A stretch of 20,024 nucleotides of DNA. Source: Euplotes cf. woodruffi 2 WChen-2021. Taxonomy: Eukaryota; Ciliophora; Spirotrichea; Euplotida; Euplotidae. The DNA is taken from contig JAGYYN010036636.1 of NCBI GenBank assembly GCA_021441665.1, positions 1-20,024 on the forward strand. The letters are read 5' to 3'. The stretch's first letter is position 1. Every line of letters begins with the position of its first letter. Under the pieces are notes generated by a model, which searched no databases, was not told the DNA's origin, and saw nothing but the letters and a program-made list of their open reading frames with translations. A program made the translations under genes and the position numbers. This document shows, one piece after another, positions 1-8,950 of the stretch.

Positions 1-1
1 A

Positions 2-2798
2 GACTCTCGACTCGAAAGACGCAGGAAGTTCTACGATCCAGTCACTGACAACAAACACGAAAGAGAGAAGTATATGGTCAGTCTGAGGAAATAAGAACAA
101 ACAGAAGATATTTAAAGAAAAACGACTTATGAGAATGCAACTGTCGACACAGCAGGACGTCGATGATGACAAATCTATGGAGAACGAACACACCATTAAT
201 GAATCTGGCTTTATCGCGCATGTTATGGATATTGAACCAAGACTTTATGACCCTGAGATTTCTTTAGAAGAACAAATGGCAATAAGTAAGTGCAAAATCA
301 GTATTAAGCGTAATAAGTAGGAGTTGGACATGCTATTTTGCTTACTGATAAATTTTGTTATGATTTTTTACTGCATTTAGTTAAAAATTGAACTGATGAG
401 TATCTTATATGTTGCTTTGGAATCCTCAAGAATTATGGTGATCTTATACGTTATAGTTAACAACCAACTGAATCAAATCCTTCCAAACTCGAGTTACATT
501 TTGTATCTATCGTTTTTAAGAAGATTATTTTCTTGGGACTGAGAAGAAGTTTCCGCTCTGTTTATGAAGCTGGACATGATGCCGACTCTCACAAAGTTTA
601 TGACGGTAAGTTATCATCATGACCGCTGTAGATGGCTGAGGATATTCAAGATCTGACTCCAGTACACAATGAGATCACATGGATGTTCTCAGGGATCCTC
701 GCCTGCAAGTCAGAAGAAGTCATCGACTACATAATGGATGAAAAGTACAAATTAATCAACTTCCTCCACGAGATCCTGCAAACCTACGAAGACGGCAAGA
801 TCATGAACAACATGTTATATTGAATCGGGAACCTTGCGACGGAAGCGAAGTACAAGAACAAAATATTCCAGACGAACTTCTTCAGCAGGATCTTGTCTCT
901 ATCAAAAAGTGCAAATCTTTCAGTGAAGTACATATCCGAGATCGTGTGGGCGATCTTTTGTTTTTCAAAATACACGCTGCCGTATTCTGAGCTCAAAATA
1001 TGCATGATGGTGTTGTCTGAATTCATCCACGGTAATTTTAACTCTGACAGTTCATAGTCAGCAGCAAGAGGATAATTAAGGAAGTCGCAAATACGATCAC
1101 GGTATGGGCTGGTTAAAATTGAATCTCTACTACTTTCTTTATTTTTATTCACAGATGCAAAATAGCTTAAATTTGCTTGGTTTTTAAATAACCGAAAATC
1201 ATTAAAATTGAGTATTTTTAACCAGTTAATATTAATTCTGAAATGCAGGAGCTGAGCAATGAAAATGATATCGGAGTGCTTGCGGGAGAGTTTGGCGTTA
1301 ATATCAAACTGCCCAGCCTTATCCTTGAATATTGTGATGAAGAGGATGATGAAGGCGAGATCTTGTATGATCTCCTTGTCGCTCTAGGTGGAATTATATC
1401 AACTGAAGAGATAGCCCCGATTGACGATTTGCTTGAAGAAGGTAATTTTAACGCTTATAGACACAAAATATTTAGTTTCGCTTGTAAAAAATAAAGCTAA
1501 ATATTATTTAAATTTTAAAGAAATTGTATTTTTAATTTGACTATGTTTTAAAGTAAATTAAGAATAAATAAATATTATGTTGTGTATTTAAAGTAATTTA
1601 AATATTCATATTAATATGATATAGGAATCCTTGACACACTGATGAAGGTACTTATTTTCTCTCAAAGTTTGAATAAAAAGTAGCAAAACTAAATAAAAAA
1701 TTTATGACAATTATAGATTTTTATTCTAAGCTTTTAAAGTTTATCTTTAAACCTCAGTATATAATAAAGATAGCATAAATAAATTTATCTTTGATATTTT
1801 AATATAATAAATTATTTTTGATCAAAGGCATCTAAAATTGTCAGAATCTTATAAAAACTCATATGTAATTTTTTTATACTTACTTTCTGACAACTAAATC
1901 TTAAAACTAGTAACTCATTAAATCAATTTTTTCCCTTAGTCCTCGACCCATCTCCATCATAAACTCCAATCTTACATTATATTCCTCCTAAATCCCACTT
2001 AAACCCATCTTAAAATTGTGATTAATGCATTAAAAAATACATCTCGAAGATATACATAAGCTGGTATCTCAAATAAAAATAAATGTAGGCTTCAAACTCC
2101 TCCCGAAAGGACTTATTGTAATGTCCAAAATAATATGGATCGTGTGCAATATTTCGATTTCCTCACCGCAAGCTGCAGCCACAGTCTCTCTTTCCGACAT
2201 TTTCAACTTCGCTTTTGACTACTTCTGAGAAGACGCACAGCAAAGCGACCAGTCCGACGGAGACCAGGAAGAAGGCAAAGGTAATCGATCGCTCATGACT
2301 TTGTAGAAAAGCTAACAGACGAGTATAACCTCAGGAAAGAAGTCGGATACTTATTGACTGGTACTTTTAAAACTCTGCCTTATAAGCTACAACTTGCATT
2401 CGTTCATAAGTGACTTGACAGTGTCAAGACTTACCATGAACACGGAGTCGATTACAACTTTTTCGATTCGCTAATTCGCTGAATCACTGAGAACTTAAGC
2501 ATCCAACTTACTTGAGACGTGCTTTCATGCACTCAAGGCATGCTTAAAGTCGCTAAGAGCGAATCGACTAAAACAAATCAGTTACTCGAATTGCTGCTTG
2601 ATGAATTCAATCAAGCAGGAGCTCCTGAAGTATTCAATAGTAAACTTTTATTGTAAAATGCGTTTAGATCTCCTTGACAACACAAATGCCGATGTGTCTC
2701 AGCTCACTTCAGATATTGTAGTCGAATTTTTTAAAGATGAAATGGACCAAGTCAGCGAAGATACTTTATGATACACTAATGAAGAGATTCATTTTTAA
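2..2798 (+). CDS. Importin-alpha (karyopherin-alpha), 5' end just outside window
   Basis: Adaptor that binds nuclear localisation signals and hands cargo to importin-beta. The frame opens inside an arginine/lysine-rich importin-beta-binding domain (ERRRKFYDP, then HEREKYMVSLRK), then runs through Armadillo repeats; WAIFCFS, YCIGNLATE and KIIWIVCNIS align with the Trp/Asn ARM helices, and a C-terminal EVFNNLLDNTNADV segment matches the usual end. Building it needs a +1 shift at AAA-TAA (89-94) and GT-AG introns at 286-456, 606-631, 1010-1050, 1102-1248, 2281-2306 and 2640-2667. One further interruption (about 1442-2135) is listed separately. Exons then sum to about 563 codons, close to a full importin-alpha. 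TGA is read as Cys at seven or more places, e.g. MLY-C-IGNLA. The stop is TAA 2796-2798. Family sure; exact junctions inferred from ARM spacing. Confidence 0.9.
89..94 (+). other. +1 frameshift site AAA-TAA in importin-alpha
   Basis: The frame MVSLRK ends at AAA TAA. Skipping one base continues as KNKQKIFKEKR, which completes the basic importin-beta-binding helix without gap. This is the canonical Euplotes slippery site. Confidence 0.88.
1442..2135 (+). other. Large non-coding interruption of importin-alpha (IES or long intron)
   Basis: About 665 bp of AT-rich sequence with stops in all frames splits one ARM repeat between LLEEGNFNAYRHKI and IIWIVCNIS. Two readings preserve frame: a TA-bounded excision (TA at 1469-1470 with TA at 2131-2132 or 2134-2135), or a GT-AG intron 1442-2109. 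The TA version keeps the basic RHK before the Trp, as ARM repeats usually do. The GT-AG version is one residue short of the usual spacing. Nothing coding is seen inside. The upper strand is pyrimidine-rich around 1930-2015. Confidence 0.6.
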
Positions 2799-2938
2799 TT
2801 CCTGTAAAGAATTTGCACTAAATATATTTGATATCTATATGGCTGATTTGAAATATAACTTATTTGTCTAATATTATCATATTTTACTTTATATAAAAAG
2901 TGCAACAATAAAATTATTACAACATGTATTTAATCGAG

Positions 2939-2950
2939 ATTGAATTCAAT
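2939..2950. other. Palindrome ATTGAATTCAAT, candidate chromosome-breakage element
   Basis: A perfect 12-bp palindrome sits in the 166-bp spacer between importin-alpha and sideroflexin. Each arm carries the ATTGAA core of the E. crassus breakage consensus (HATTGAAaHH); the minus-strand copy fits nine of ten positions. The rest of the spacer is plain AT-rich sequence. Chance occurrence is possible. Confidence 0.35.
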
Positions 2951-2964
2951 TATTCAAATAAATA

Positions 2965-4086
2965 ATGTTTAGCAATCAAAACGATAATGAACTTCATTCA
3001 GTTCCATTTGATATCACAGATGGCAGTAGTGAATTTGACCAAAACACATACTTTGATTTCTGTATTTTAATATAATTAAATTTGGTTGTATACTGGCAGG
3101 CTGATGCAAATGCTCAAATCGCAGAACCCGTTGTAAGCAGCTTACATAAAAAATATCCTAAATCATTATATAGTAATTTCTTTCTTCCGCACAGCAAGAT
3201 TGTCAAAGCGAAGCAATTAATCGATGAAGAGACTCATATTGCAAAGACCGAAAGACTGCCAGCGGACTATTACACTAAGGACAAGATCAGAGAAATCATG
3301 AAAGCTCGGTACATCGTTGACTCTGCGGTCCATCCGGATACTGGCGAGTACATTCCCAGGCTGTTTCGAATCTGCGCGTATGCTCCAATGGGAATTCCGA
3401 TTTTATTTGGGTTCCTTCTTTCTGCTCCAACTACAATGAATATTGTGTTTTGGCAGTGGGCCAACCAAACGTTCTCCGCTGGAGTCAATTATGCAAACAG
3501 GAATGCGTCAAGCAGTCTTGATGCAAAGGGCATTGCAGCTGCATACACTGCTGCGTGATGCGCATCTGTCGGAATTGGCCTTGGAATGAAAAAGATACTT
3601 CAACCGTATTCTAAAGTTGCTAAAGGGTCTGGAAGCCTGTTCATCAACTTCTTCATTAGCTTAGCTGCTGTTGGCTCAGCTGGGTTTATTAATTTACTTA
3701 TCATGAGATCGAGAGAAATGAAAGAAGGAATCGTACTTGTTGACCATGAAGGAGTCGAAAGAGGAAAATCCCGAAAAATTGGTATTAATGCAGTATTAAC
3801 AACTGCATTGACTAGATTTATTATGCCAATTCCTCCATTGCTTCTTCCAACTTTGGCGTTTTACTATATGGAGAATAGAAGAATGATACCAAAGAACAAA
3901 GTCGCTAAGATGACAGTAGAGGCTTTAATATTCTTTGCTTGTTGATCAATAGCTCCACCTTTAGCTTGAGCCTTATTCAAACAAACAAATTCAACAAATG
4001 TATCTAAACTTGAACCAAATTTCCACAATTTAAAAGATTCAAAAGGCTGTGAGATAACAGAGCTATACTATAACAAAGGTCTATAA
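2965..4086 (+). CDS. Sideroflexin (mitochondrial serine/amino-acid carrier family)
   Basis: Multi-pass inner mitochondrial membrane protein; family members import serine for one-carbon metabolism. The N-terminal FDQNTYW motif, the signature HPDTGEYI, FWQWANQTFSAGVNYANRNAS, MRSREMKEGI with DHEGVERGKS, and the C-terminal APPLACALFKQ all match in order. TGA encodes Cys three times; the one at 3967-3969 falls on the family's LCCALFPQ cysteine. A 42-bp TA-bounded insert (3049-3092) with an in-frame stop must be removed to join NTY to W. After that the frame is 360 codons, stop TAA 4084-4086, slightly longer than the usual 320 residues because of an extended N-terminus. ATG 2965 is the first Met in frame. 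The family is certain; the exact paralogue is not. Confidence 0.92.
3049..3092 (+). other. TA-bounded internal eliminated sequence (42 bp) in sideroflexin
   Basis: Between TA 3049-3050 and TA 3091-3092 lies an AT-rich insert with an in-frame TAA. Precise removal leaving one TA gives ACA TAC TGG, restoring the family's DQNTYW block with no frame change. The possible GT-AG introns here either shift the frame, create a stop or delete the motif. Only weak terminal symmetry is visible. Confidence 0.65.
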
Positions 4087-4415
4087 TTTCATTTTCTCTA
4101 AATCAGTTCATAAATATACGATTCATATCGTTTGATTTTCATGACTGGATAACGAGTATAATAAATATTTGCTAAAATCTTATTAATCCAAGATTTTTTA
4201 TTCATAAAAAATCATATAAAATCACACCTAATATTTTTGGTGATTTAAAAATACTAAGAGAAATATAATATTTTAAACTAATATTAAAAAATTAAAATTA
4301 AATTTGCATAAAGTATTTTTAAACTAAAAAGGTAAATTTAGCCTATAAAAAGTATTTATTTTTCCATTTTAAAATACTATTTTTTAATTAAAATACGATT
4401 GCAAAGTAATTAAAA
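4087..4415. other. AT-rich intergenic spacer
   Basis: 329 bp between sideroflexin and the phosphatase. No ORF, telomere repeat or TTGAA breakage core was seen. It holds only A/T runs, with short ATTTTTTATTCATAAAAAAT-like self-complementary stretches near 4192-4210. Confidence 0.6.
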
Positions 4416-5611
4416 ATGGTTTTAAAACTATTCTTGGCATTTCTTTTAATTGCCTCGGCATCTGTGAGTGGTAATCTGCTCGAGACTCTGCTGCAAGACC
4501 GAGTGAGTTCCATCTCGGTATCTATTCCAGAATCAAACGACGCAAAATCAGCAAATGACGAATCATTTACTAGATTCTTCGTTGTTGGAGACTTCGGTGA
4601 CGTAACAAAATACAACGACCTGCACCACGTCACAGACTTTATGGAGTTTCTGAGCAGCCAAGAAAAATACGACTTTATTGCGACTGTTGGAGACAACGTT
4701 TACGAGAACGGCATTCAGTCACTGGACAAGCTCGACGACGTGAATACAATCATGAAAGCATTTAAGAAGCCGCATATCGAGAACTTGCCAATTTATGTAA
4801 CTCTTGGAAACCACGACTGCTATTCTGACTACAACAACGAAGTGAAGTACAGAGAGTTCGATCCGCAGTGGAATATGGACTCAGACTACTACATCCGAAA
4901 GATTCCGCTAAAGGACGACCCTGACAAGTACCTCGCTTTACTTATGGCAAACTCCTGCCTTCTTGATTGAATGGTCTCGTTCGCTGAAAGCAACAAGGAC
5001 GAATGACTGATGATGAACATCGAAGTTGGGGGGAAGCTCGTTAAGGCCCATTACGCATGGATCGAGGAGAACTTAACTAAGCTTTCTCAAGATCCCAATG
5101 CTGTGTGGACTGGTATTGTAATGCACCATTCTCTATTTGTTGTACCGACGATGAAACAGGAATTACTTCCTATTCTGAGCAGGTTTAAAATTGATATGGC
5201 GATAGTCGGCCATAATCACATGTTTGAATACTCTAATATTGGCTACACGGACGAGATCAAGTTCCCAGGTAAAAAGTACGGACCTGTTATTGACGATTGC
5301 CACGGAAAGAAAGAAATCATCAACACTCAATCTCGATATCAACAGTTTAAGAAAGGACAGCGACTCCATCAGTTTATGGTTGGTGGTAGTGCAAAAGAAT
5401 TTGATGATATCTGACCACATCATGAACAAGATGGAAATGTGTATTTTAAAAATATTGAAGAGCATGGTACAGCAACATCTTAATACACTGTTGATGTATT
5501 AAAACTAAAAATTACTGTATGATGACAATTGCAGTAAATTCACACCAAATTACAGCAAAGTACTATGAAGGAAATGAAAAAATAATTTATCAGGTTACAA
5601 TATACGCATAA
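4416..5611 (+). CDS. Purple acid phosphatase-like metallophosphoesterase (TRAP/ACP5 type), secreted
   Basis: Binuclear-metal acid phosphatase of the calcineurin-like fold. Starts with a clear signal peptide (MVLKLFLAFLLIASASVSG). Metal-ligand blocks appear in order: VGDFGD, VGDNVYENG, TLGNHDCY, MHHSLF and VGHNHMFE, matching the family's GDWG, GDNFY, GNHD, GHYP and GHDH blocks. In-frame TGA is read as Cys at 4968, 5004 and 5415. The last beta-strands (MMTIAVNSHQITAKYY, then KIIYQVTI) align residue for residue with human ACP5 once a 50-bp TA-bounded insert at 5468-5519 is removed; the product is then 381 residues, stop TAA 5609-5611. Likely lysosomal, phagosomal or extracellular in a ciliate. 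The start has the local AAAATGG context shared by several neighbours. Confidence 0.9.
5468..5519 (+). other. TA-bounded internal eliminated sequence (50 bp) in phosphatase gene
   Basis: Bounded by TA 5468-5469 and TA 5518-5519, it contains an in-frame stop. The ends are inverted repeats: TACAGCAA on the left, TACAGTAA read from the right (7 of 8). Precise excision joins GGT to ATG ATG ACA and restores the conserved C-terminal beta-strand. A GT-AG intron (5467 to about 5533) would also keep frame but would delete that strand, so excision is preferred. Confidence 0.6.
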
Positions 5612-5638
5612 ATTGGCAAAAATATAAATCAAAATAGC

Positions 5639-5666
5639 TTCAATTAAAAAAAATATTAAAATTGAA
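5639..5666. other. Inverted ATTGAA pair between convergent genes, candidate breakage site
   Basis: In the 59-bp spacer between the convergent phosphatase and Sec15 stops, TTCAAT (5639-5644) and ATTGAA (5661-5666) face each other. Each fits nine of ten positions of the E. crassus breakage consensus. Chance is possible in sequence this AT-rich. Confidence 0.35.
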
Positions 5667-5670
5667 CTTG

Positions 5671-7577
5671 TTATAAACTTTTGTCTTTTAATTTCTTTAG
5701 TAGTTTCTTTACCTCACTATCTTTCGATTTATCTTTAAACTTCTTCAGTATGAGTTGGAGTTTATGCAGCTGAATGGCGTTAAACTCAGTTCGGAAGACG
5801 TTATCATCTAAAATTTGAAGCAGATTTCCATTCATCAACTTTATGAACTGTCTGAGTTCGTTTAACGAAGAGTAAGTTCGTGGATACTTGTCTTTTAAGT
5901 TTGTATTGATGTAGTCTTCGAGAAACTCAAAATCAAGCTTCAAGTTATTAATTCCGTTCATATTAATTTTAGCAATCGCTTTACTAGATGAAAATATATC
6001 CATGATCCTCGAGCAGAAATGCTGGAGTCACGTCACAGCTCAGCTATAGACAATATCATTATTATGTATTTCAAGAGTCTGGATGTTCAGTGCCATCCAC
6101 TCGACGATTGAAAGAACGTAGTCGTTGTGACTGTCATTTGGCTGCTTTCAGTTCCAGTCCTGGTCCTCTACAAAAGTCAAAAACTCATTCATTTTGAGTC
6201 TAAATTCATTGTACATTTTCTCTTCACATCTTGATTTAGTCTGAATTTTGAATTAGTTAAATTCAGATTACAGACATTTTTTAAATTGATTTAAATTACA
6301 TTACAAAATTTTATTTTTTAGTCTTAACTGCAGAATTTATACTTACAAGTAAACACTTTTAAATTTAAATGTCACAAGTAGCAGAAGAAAACTAAATAAA
6401 CTGATTTTTGTTCGCTATTTATATTCAGTTAAACTTAAAATGAGTACCTGGTTAAATTGTGAAATCGCAGTGAAGTTGAATTCAAAAGCACAGTTGTTCT
6501 TGCTATTTTTAAACGCACAGCTTTGATAGAACATCAACGATCTCTTTAGATGCTCGATGTTGTTGCAGACCAGGGCGATTTGTAGTATCGACAGTTTTGT
6601 ATCAAAAATAAAATGCTTTTTGACGACCTCAATAATCTTACAGAGCAGTTTGTCAATACTTCCATAGAACAGCACAAAGTCTGTCTCATCGTTAAAGAGG
6701 TTATTTGCAGTAGCTATAGATATCGTCGATTGCAAACTTGACCATGTCATTGATGTCTTTTACCATCTGCGAGAACGGCAGGAATGAAGGGTACTCGGTA
6801 ATCTGAATGTTAAGCTCGATTCCGTAATGCTCAACATACTTCTTCAGCTCTGCTGGATTTGTAACTTCTACCTCACTGTAAGTCTCTTTGAGACAGATTT
6901 CCTGAACTTGACTTGCGATCTCTTCGAACAGCTGGTTTAGGTAGGTTTCGTTGTGCTGGATGAGAGTGTTGATGAGGTTGTCGTTTTTCATAAAGCCAAG
7001 CTCCTTCATTCCAACAATGTAGATTAGCATTTCTTCTTTTAAATTTAGCAGCTTATTTGTAATCATTTTGCTTCGCATACTCTGTGATGCTCACTTCAAG
7101 CAATGAGTTTGATTGTGATAGCAAGAACTTGTTATCTGATTCTGAATAAAGCTCTGAGCAGAAATGCACTAAGTGCTGCTGGACAAAGAAAAATCCAATT
7201 AGTTTAGTTAAGTTTTCTTTGATGTTATCTTGCCCAACTAAATCTCAGAATTGGTACAATTGCGATTTTCTTGACAACAATATTTTTTCTTTTATTTTAT
7301 CAAAGTTATTTTAACTTTCCAGAAAGCTTTTTCAAATTCGCATATGAATTCAAGTTAATATTGACAATCATATTTTTAAAGGTGTCATTTTGTTTTTGTG
7401 ATGTCTGCTTTGAAATAAAGCTGCTCATTTTGCTTGTGTTGCCTATATTTAATAATAAACTCTTGTCTTACTTCCAATGTTGCTCAATCTCACAGCGGTC
7501 TTCTTGCGAAGTGACATTTTATGAAAGCTCTTGAGTCCAAGAGAGGGATTTGTCTCCATATGTCCAAGTCTATCCAT
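5671..7577 (-). CDS. Exocyst complex subunit Sec15 (EXOC6), N-terminally short
   Basis: Tethering-complex subunit that links secretory vesicles (via Rab GTPases) to the plasma membrane. KLIGFFFVQQHLVHFCSELY matches human IVGFFVVEDHILHVTQGLV; NLKEEMLIYIVGMKELGF, YPSFLPFSQMVKDIN, the EDQDWN block and SCAVTCLQHFCSRIMDIF follow in Sec15 order to the C-terminus. Introns: 7443-7471 (29 nt) and 6241-6447. Three AAA-TAA +1 sites are needed (7311-7306, 7058-7053, 6706-6701). With these the gene closes exactly to 556 codons, stop TAA 5671-5673. ATG 7577 is the first Met of the frame. The product lacks roughly the first 200 residues of human Sec15, so either upstream exons were missed or the protein is short. 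TGA gives Cys, e.g. DWN-C-KQ. Confidence 0.9.
6701..6706 (-). other. +1 frameshift site AAA-TAA in Sec15 (third)
   Basis: DDIYSYCK ends at AAA TAA; the +1 frame gives NLFNDETDFVLFYG. The joined stretch aligns without gap to human Sec15 around IYACLKFSEDL...IRKST. Confidence 0.88.
7053..7058 (-). other. +1 frameshift site AAA-TAA in Sec15 (second)
   Basis: TEYAKQNDYK ends at AAA TAA; the +1 frame gives KLLNLKEEMLIYIV, matching the Sec15 LKNLIVIFADTLQGYGF region. Confidence 0.9.
7306..7311 (-). other. +1 frameshift site AAA-TAA in Sec15 (first)
   Basis: KKLSGKLK ends at AAA TAA; the +1 frame gives NFDKIKEKILLSRK, leading straight into the IGFFFV block. Confidence 0.8.
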
Positions 7578-7837
7578 ATTGTAATTTATTATTTTCAATC
7601 TTCTGTTTAGATATGATTAAATTTCAAATAATAAAGTTGAAAATTGATATAGTTCGAATCATGAGCCTCGAAAGATTTGCTGATTTATTATTGCTCAAGT
7701 TATTTGCATAGTATCAAGGCTGTTTGGACTTCAAGTCACAATAATAGCTAAATCAAAATCTTTAGTGAATGCAATTAAAAATAAAAATAATCCAAGAACA
7801 CTTGCGATCTCGGAAACAATTTGATATCAATGATGTC
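7578..7837. other. Spacer between Sec15 and jacalin-like gene A
   Basis: 260 bp. The minus strand stays open for about 75 codons if TGA is sense, with a hydrophobic stretch (EIASVLGLFLFLIAF), but there is no plausible start, splice link or family match. Missing N-terminal Sec15 exons could lie here, yet nothing resembling Sec15 was found. Confidence 0.4.
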
Positions 7838-8834
7838 TTAGATATACGTGCATGGCTCAGTGTATATTTCCAAGGCTAAAAGATAGTCTGAAAATTTAGT
7901 CTTAAATCCTATCAATCTCTGACTGTGCTTCTGCAAATCGACCTCCTGAATCCACTCCTCGTGAACTTCGATTTTGGTGGTGTTAATTTCGTTCACCGAC
8001 CAAGGTCTGGGTTTCTTTAAATAGTTGCCTCTTGAAGTTTCAACTGACCGTGAGACTCGGTTTTTCTTCGGTATTTTGTGAAGCACGATCTGTTCTTTTT
8101 CTTTGTCTTCGTCAAATTGTTCAGTTTTGAACTGCGACTCCGTTTCTTGTCCGACAGAAGTAATGATAGAGTTGTATTTAGAGATATTCTGTTTGTCATC
8201 TTCGGATCTTAAAAGTGAGAGTTCAACTTGGCCTTCGATTAGCATGACCTTGCCGCCAGTAGTCCCGATCTCAATACTCCTGATGTAACTGTTGTTGATT
8301 GTGTACGTGTATTTAATATATCAAATGTACTCGTTTTCTGCGAGGTTTAAGATGCCTCAGTCTAAAGCTTTATTTAGGGGATATCCTTTGCTCGCGCAAT
8401 GCACCTTCTTAACTTCGCTGAAGTCGCTTTGAAGAAAGACTACTTCAATCGCAGAGATGTAATAGCTGTAATAGACTGAAACACTCTTGATTCTGACCTG
8501 AGACGAAGAGTTATTTTATCAAGTCCCAATCGTCGAACTCTTTCGTATGTATATTTTTAGAATTCACTTGAGACTTCTGAGTTTTAACAGCTGCGTCCTT
8601 TGTGCTTTCCCCATGCTTATATTCTTCATCTCCATGGCTATTTTCACTATCAATTTCTTCTTCTGAAATCCTAGTTTTCTTTTTCTTTGAAGACCGTTTC
8701 TGTTGTTTTTTAGTGAGTTTTTCTGGAAAAGTCGCAATAAACCTATCATCGGTAAGTTTTAAAATTTTGAATTTCTTTGAGGTTCTGGCTCTGATATCTG
8801 TGTCATCATGTCTTCAGCAAAGAGTTCAGCCCAT
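7838..8834 (-). CDS. Jacalin-like lectin protein A with N-terminal lipidation motif
   Basis: Begins MGCTLCCRHDD: Gly2 for myristoylation and three nearby Cys for palmitoylation, two of them from TGA codons. A charged linker (KKQQKRSSKKKKTR and an acidic run) leads to a jacalin-type beta-prism: FDDWDL, VRIKSVSVYYSYYISAIEVVF, then NSYIRSIEIGTTGGK and finally RLIGFKTKFSDYLLALEIYTEP. An insertion of roughly 100 charged residues splits the last strands. A +1 shift at AAA-TAA (8516-8511) is required; the frame then closes to 332 codons, stop TAA 7838-7840. Residue-by-residue similarity to jacalin-like protein B confirms the shift. Probably a membrane-associated carbohydrate- or protein-binding module; the ligand is unknown. 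Confidence 0.82.
8511..8516 (-). other. +1 frameshift site AAA-TAA in jacalin-like gene A
   Basis: FDDWDLIK ends at AAA TAA; +1 gives NSSSQVRIKSV. Paralogue B reads YDDWSIISDSSLKVRIKQF without a shift at this point, so the two align with no gap only if A shifts. Confidence 0.92.
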
Positions 8835-8921
8835 TTTTATAATAATATTAATATATATCAGCAATAAAGGTGAACTCGGTAAATATTATTACCAGTCACA
8901 CACTATCCTTTTTCTTTGACT

Positions 8922-8931
8922 AATTGAAAAT
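8922..8931 (+). other. Full match to E. crassus breakage motif (AATTGAAAAT)
   Basis: All ten positions of HATTGAAaHH match. It lies in the 116-bp spacer between PB1-ZZ and jacalin-like A, where a chromosome end would be expected. The consensus is recalled from E. crassus work; some chance matches are expected in AT-rich DNA. Confidence 0.4.
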
Positions 8932-8950
8932 ATTAATATCGAATAAATCT

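Noticed and set aside
286-460. A shorter importin intron 286-380 followed by a +1 shift at AGT-TAA (457-ish)
   Set aside because: A single GT-AG intron 286-456 restores the frame without a shift at a non-lysine codon and gives a better linker.
1045-1080. Apparent +1 shifts at TCA-TAG and AAT-TAA in importin
   Set aside because: A 41-nt intron 1010-1050 removes both and matches the ARM repeat residue for residue.
784-1152. Minus-strand 122-codon open frame
   Set aside because: Antisense to importin ARM exons; composition mirrors them.
2640-2667. Apparent +1 shift at TTG-TAA in importin
   Set aside because: A 28-nt GT-AG intron fits the frame and the C-terminal ARM motif better.
6707-7078. 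MRSKMITNK as the start of a separate gene
   Set aside because: This Met lies in the wrong frame just before the second Sec15 shift site. Sec15 homology continues upstream in the other frame.
7271-7534. Plus-strand 87-codon open frame
   Set aside because: Antisense to well-supported Sec15 exons.
7578-7837. Open minus-strand frame between Sec15 and jacalin A
   Set aside because: AT-rich with only two stop codons in use, so long open stretches arise by chance. No start, splice link or family match.
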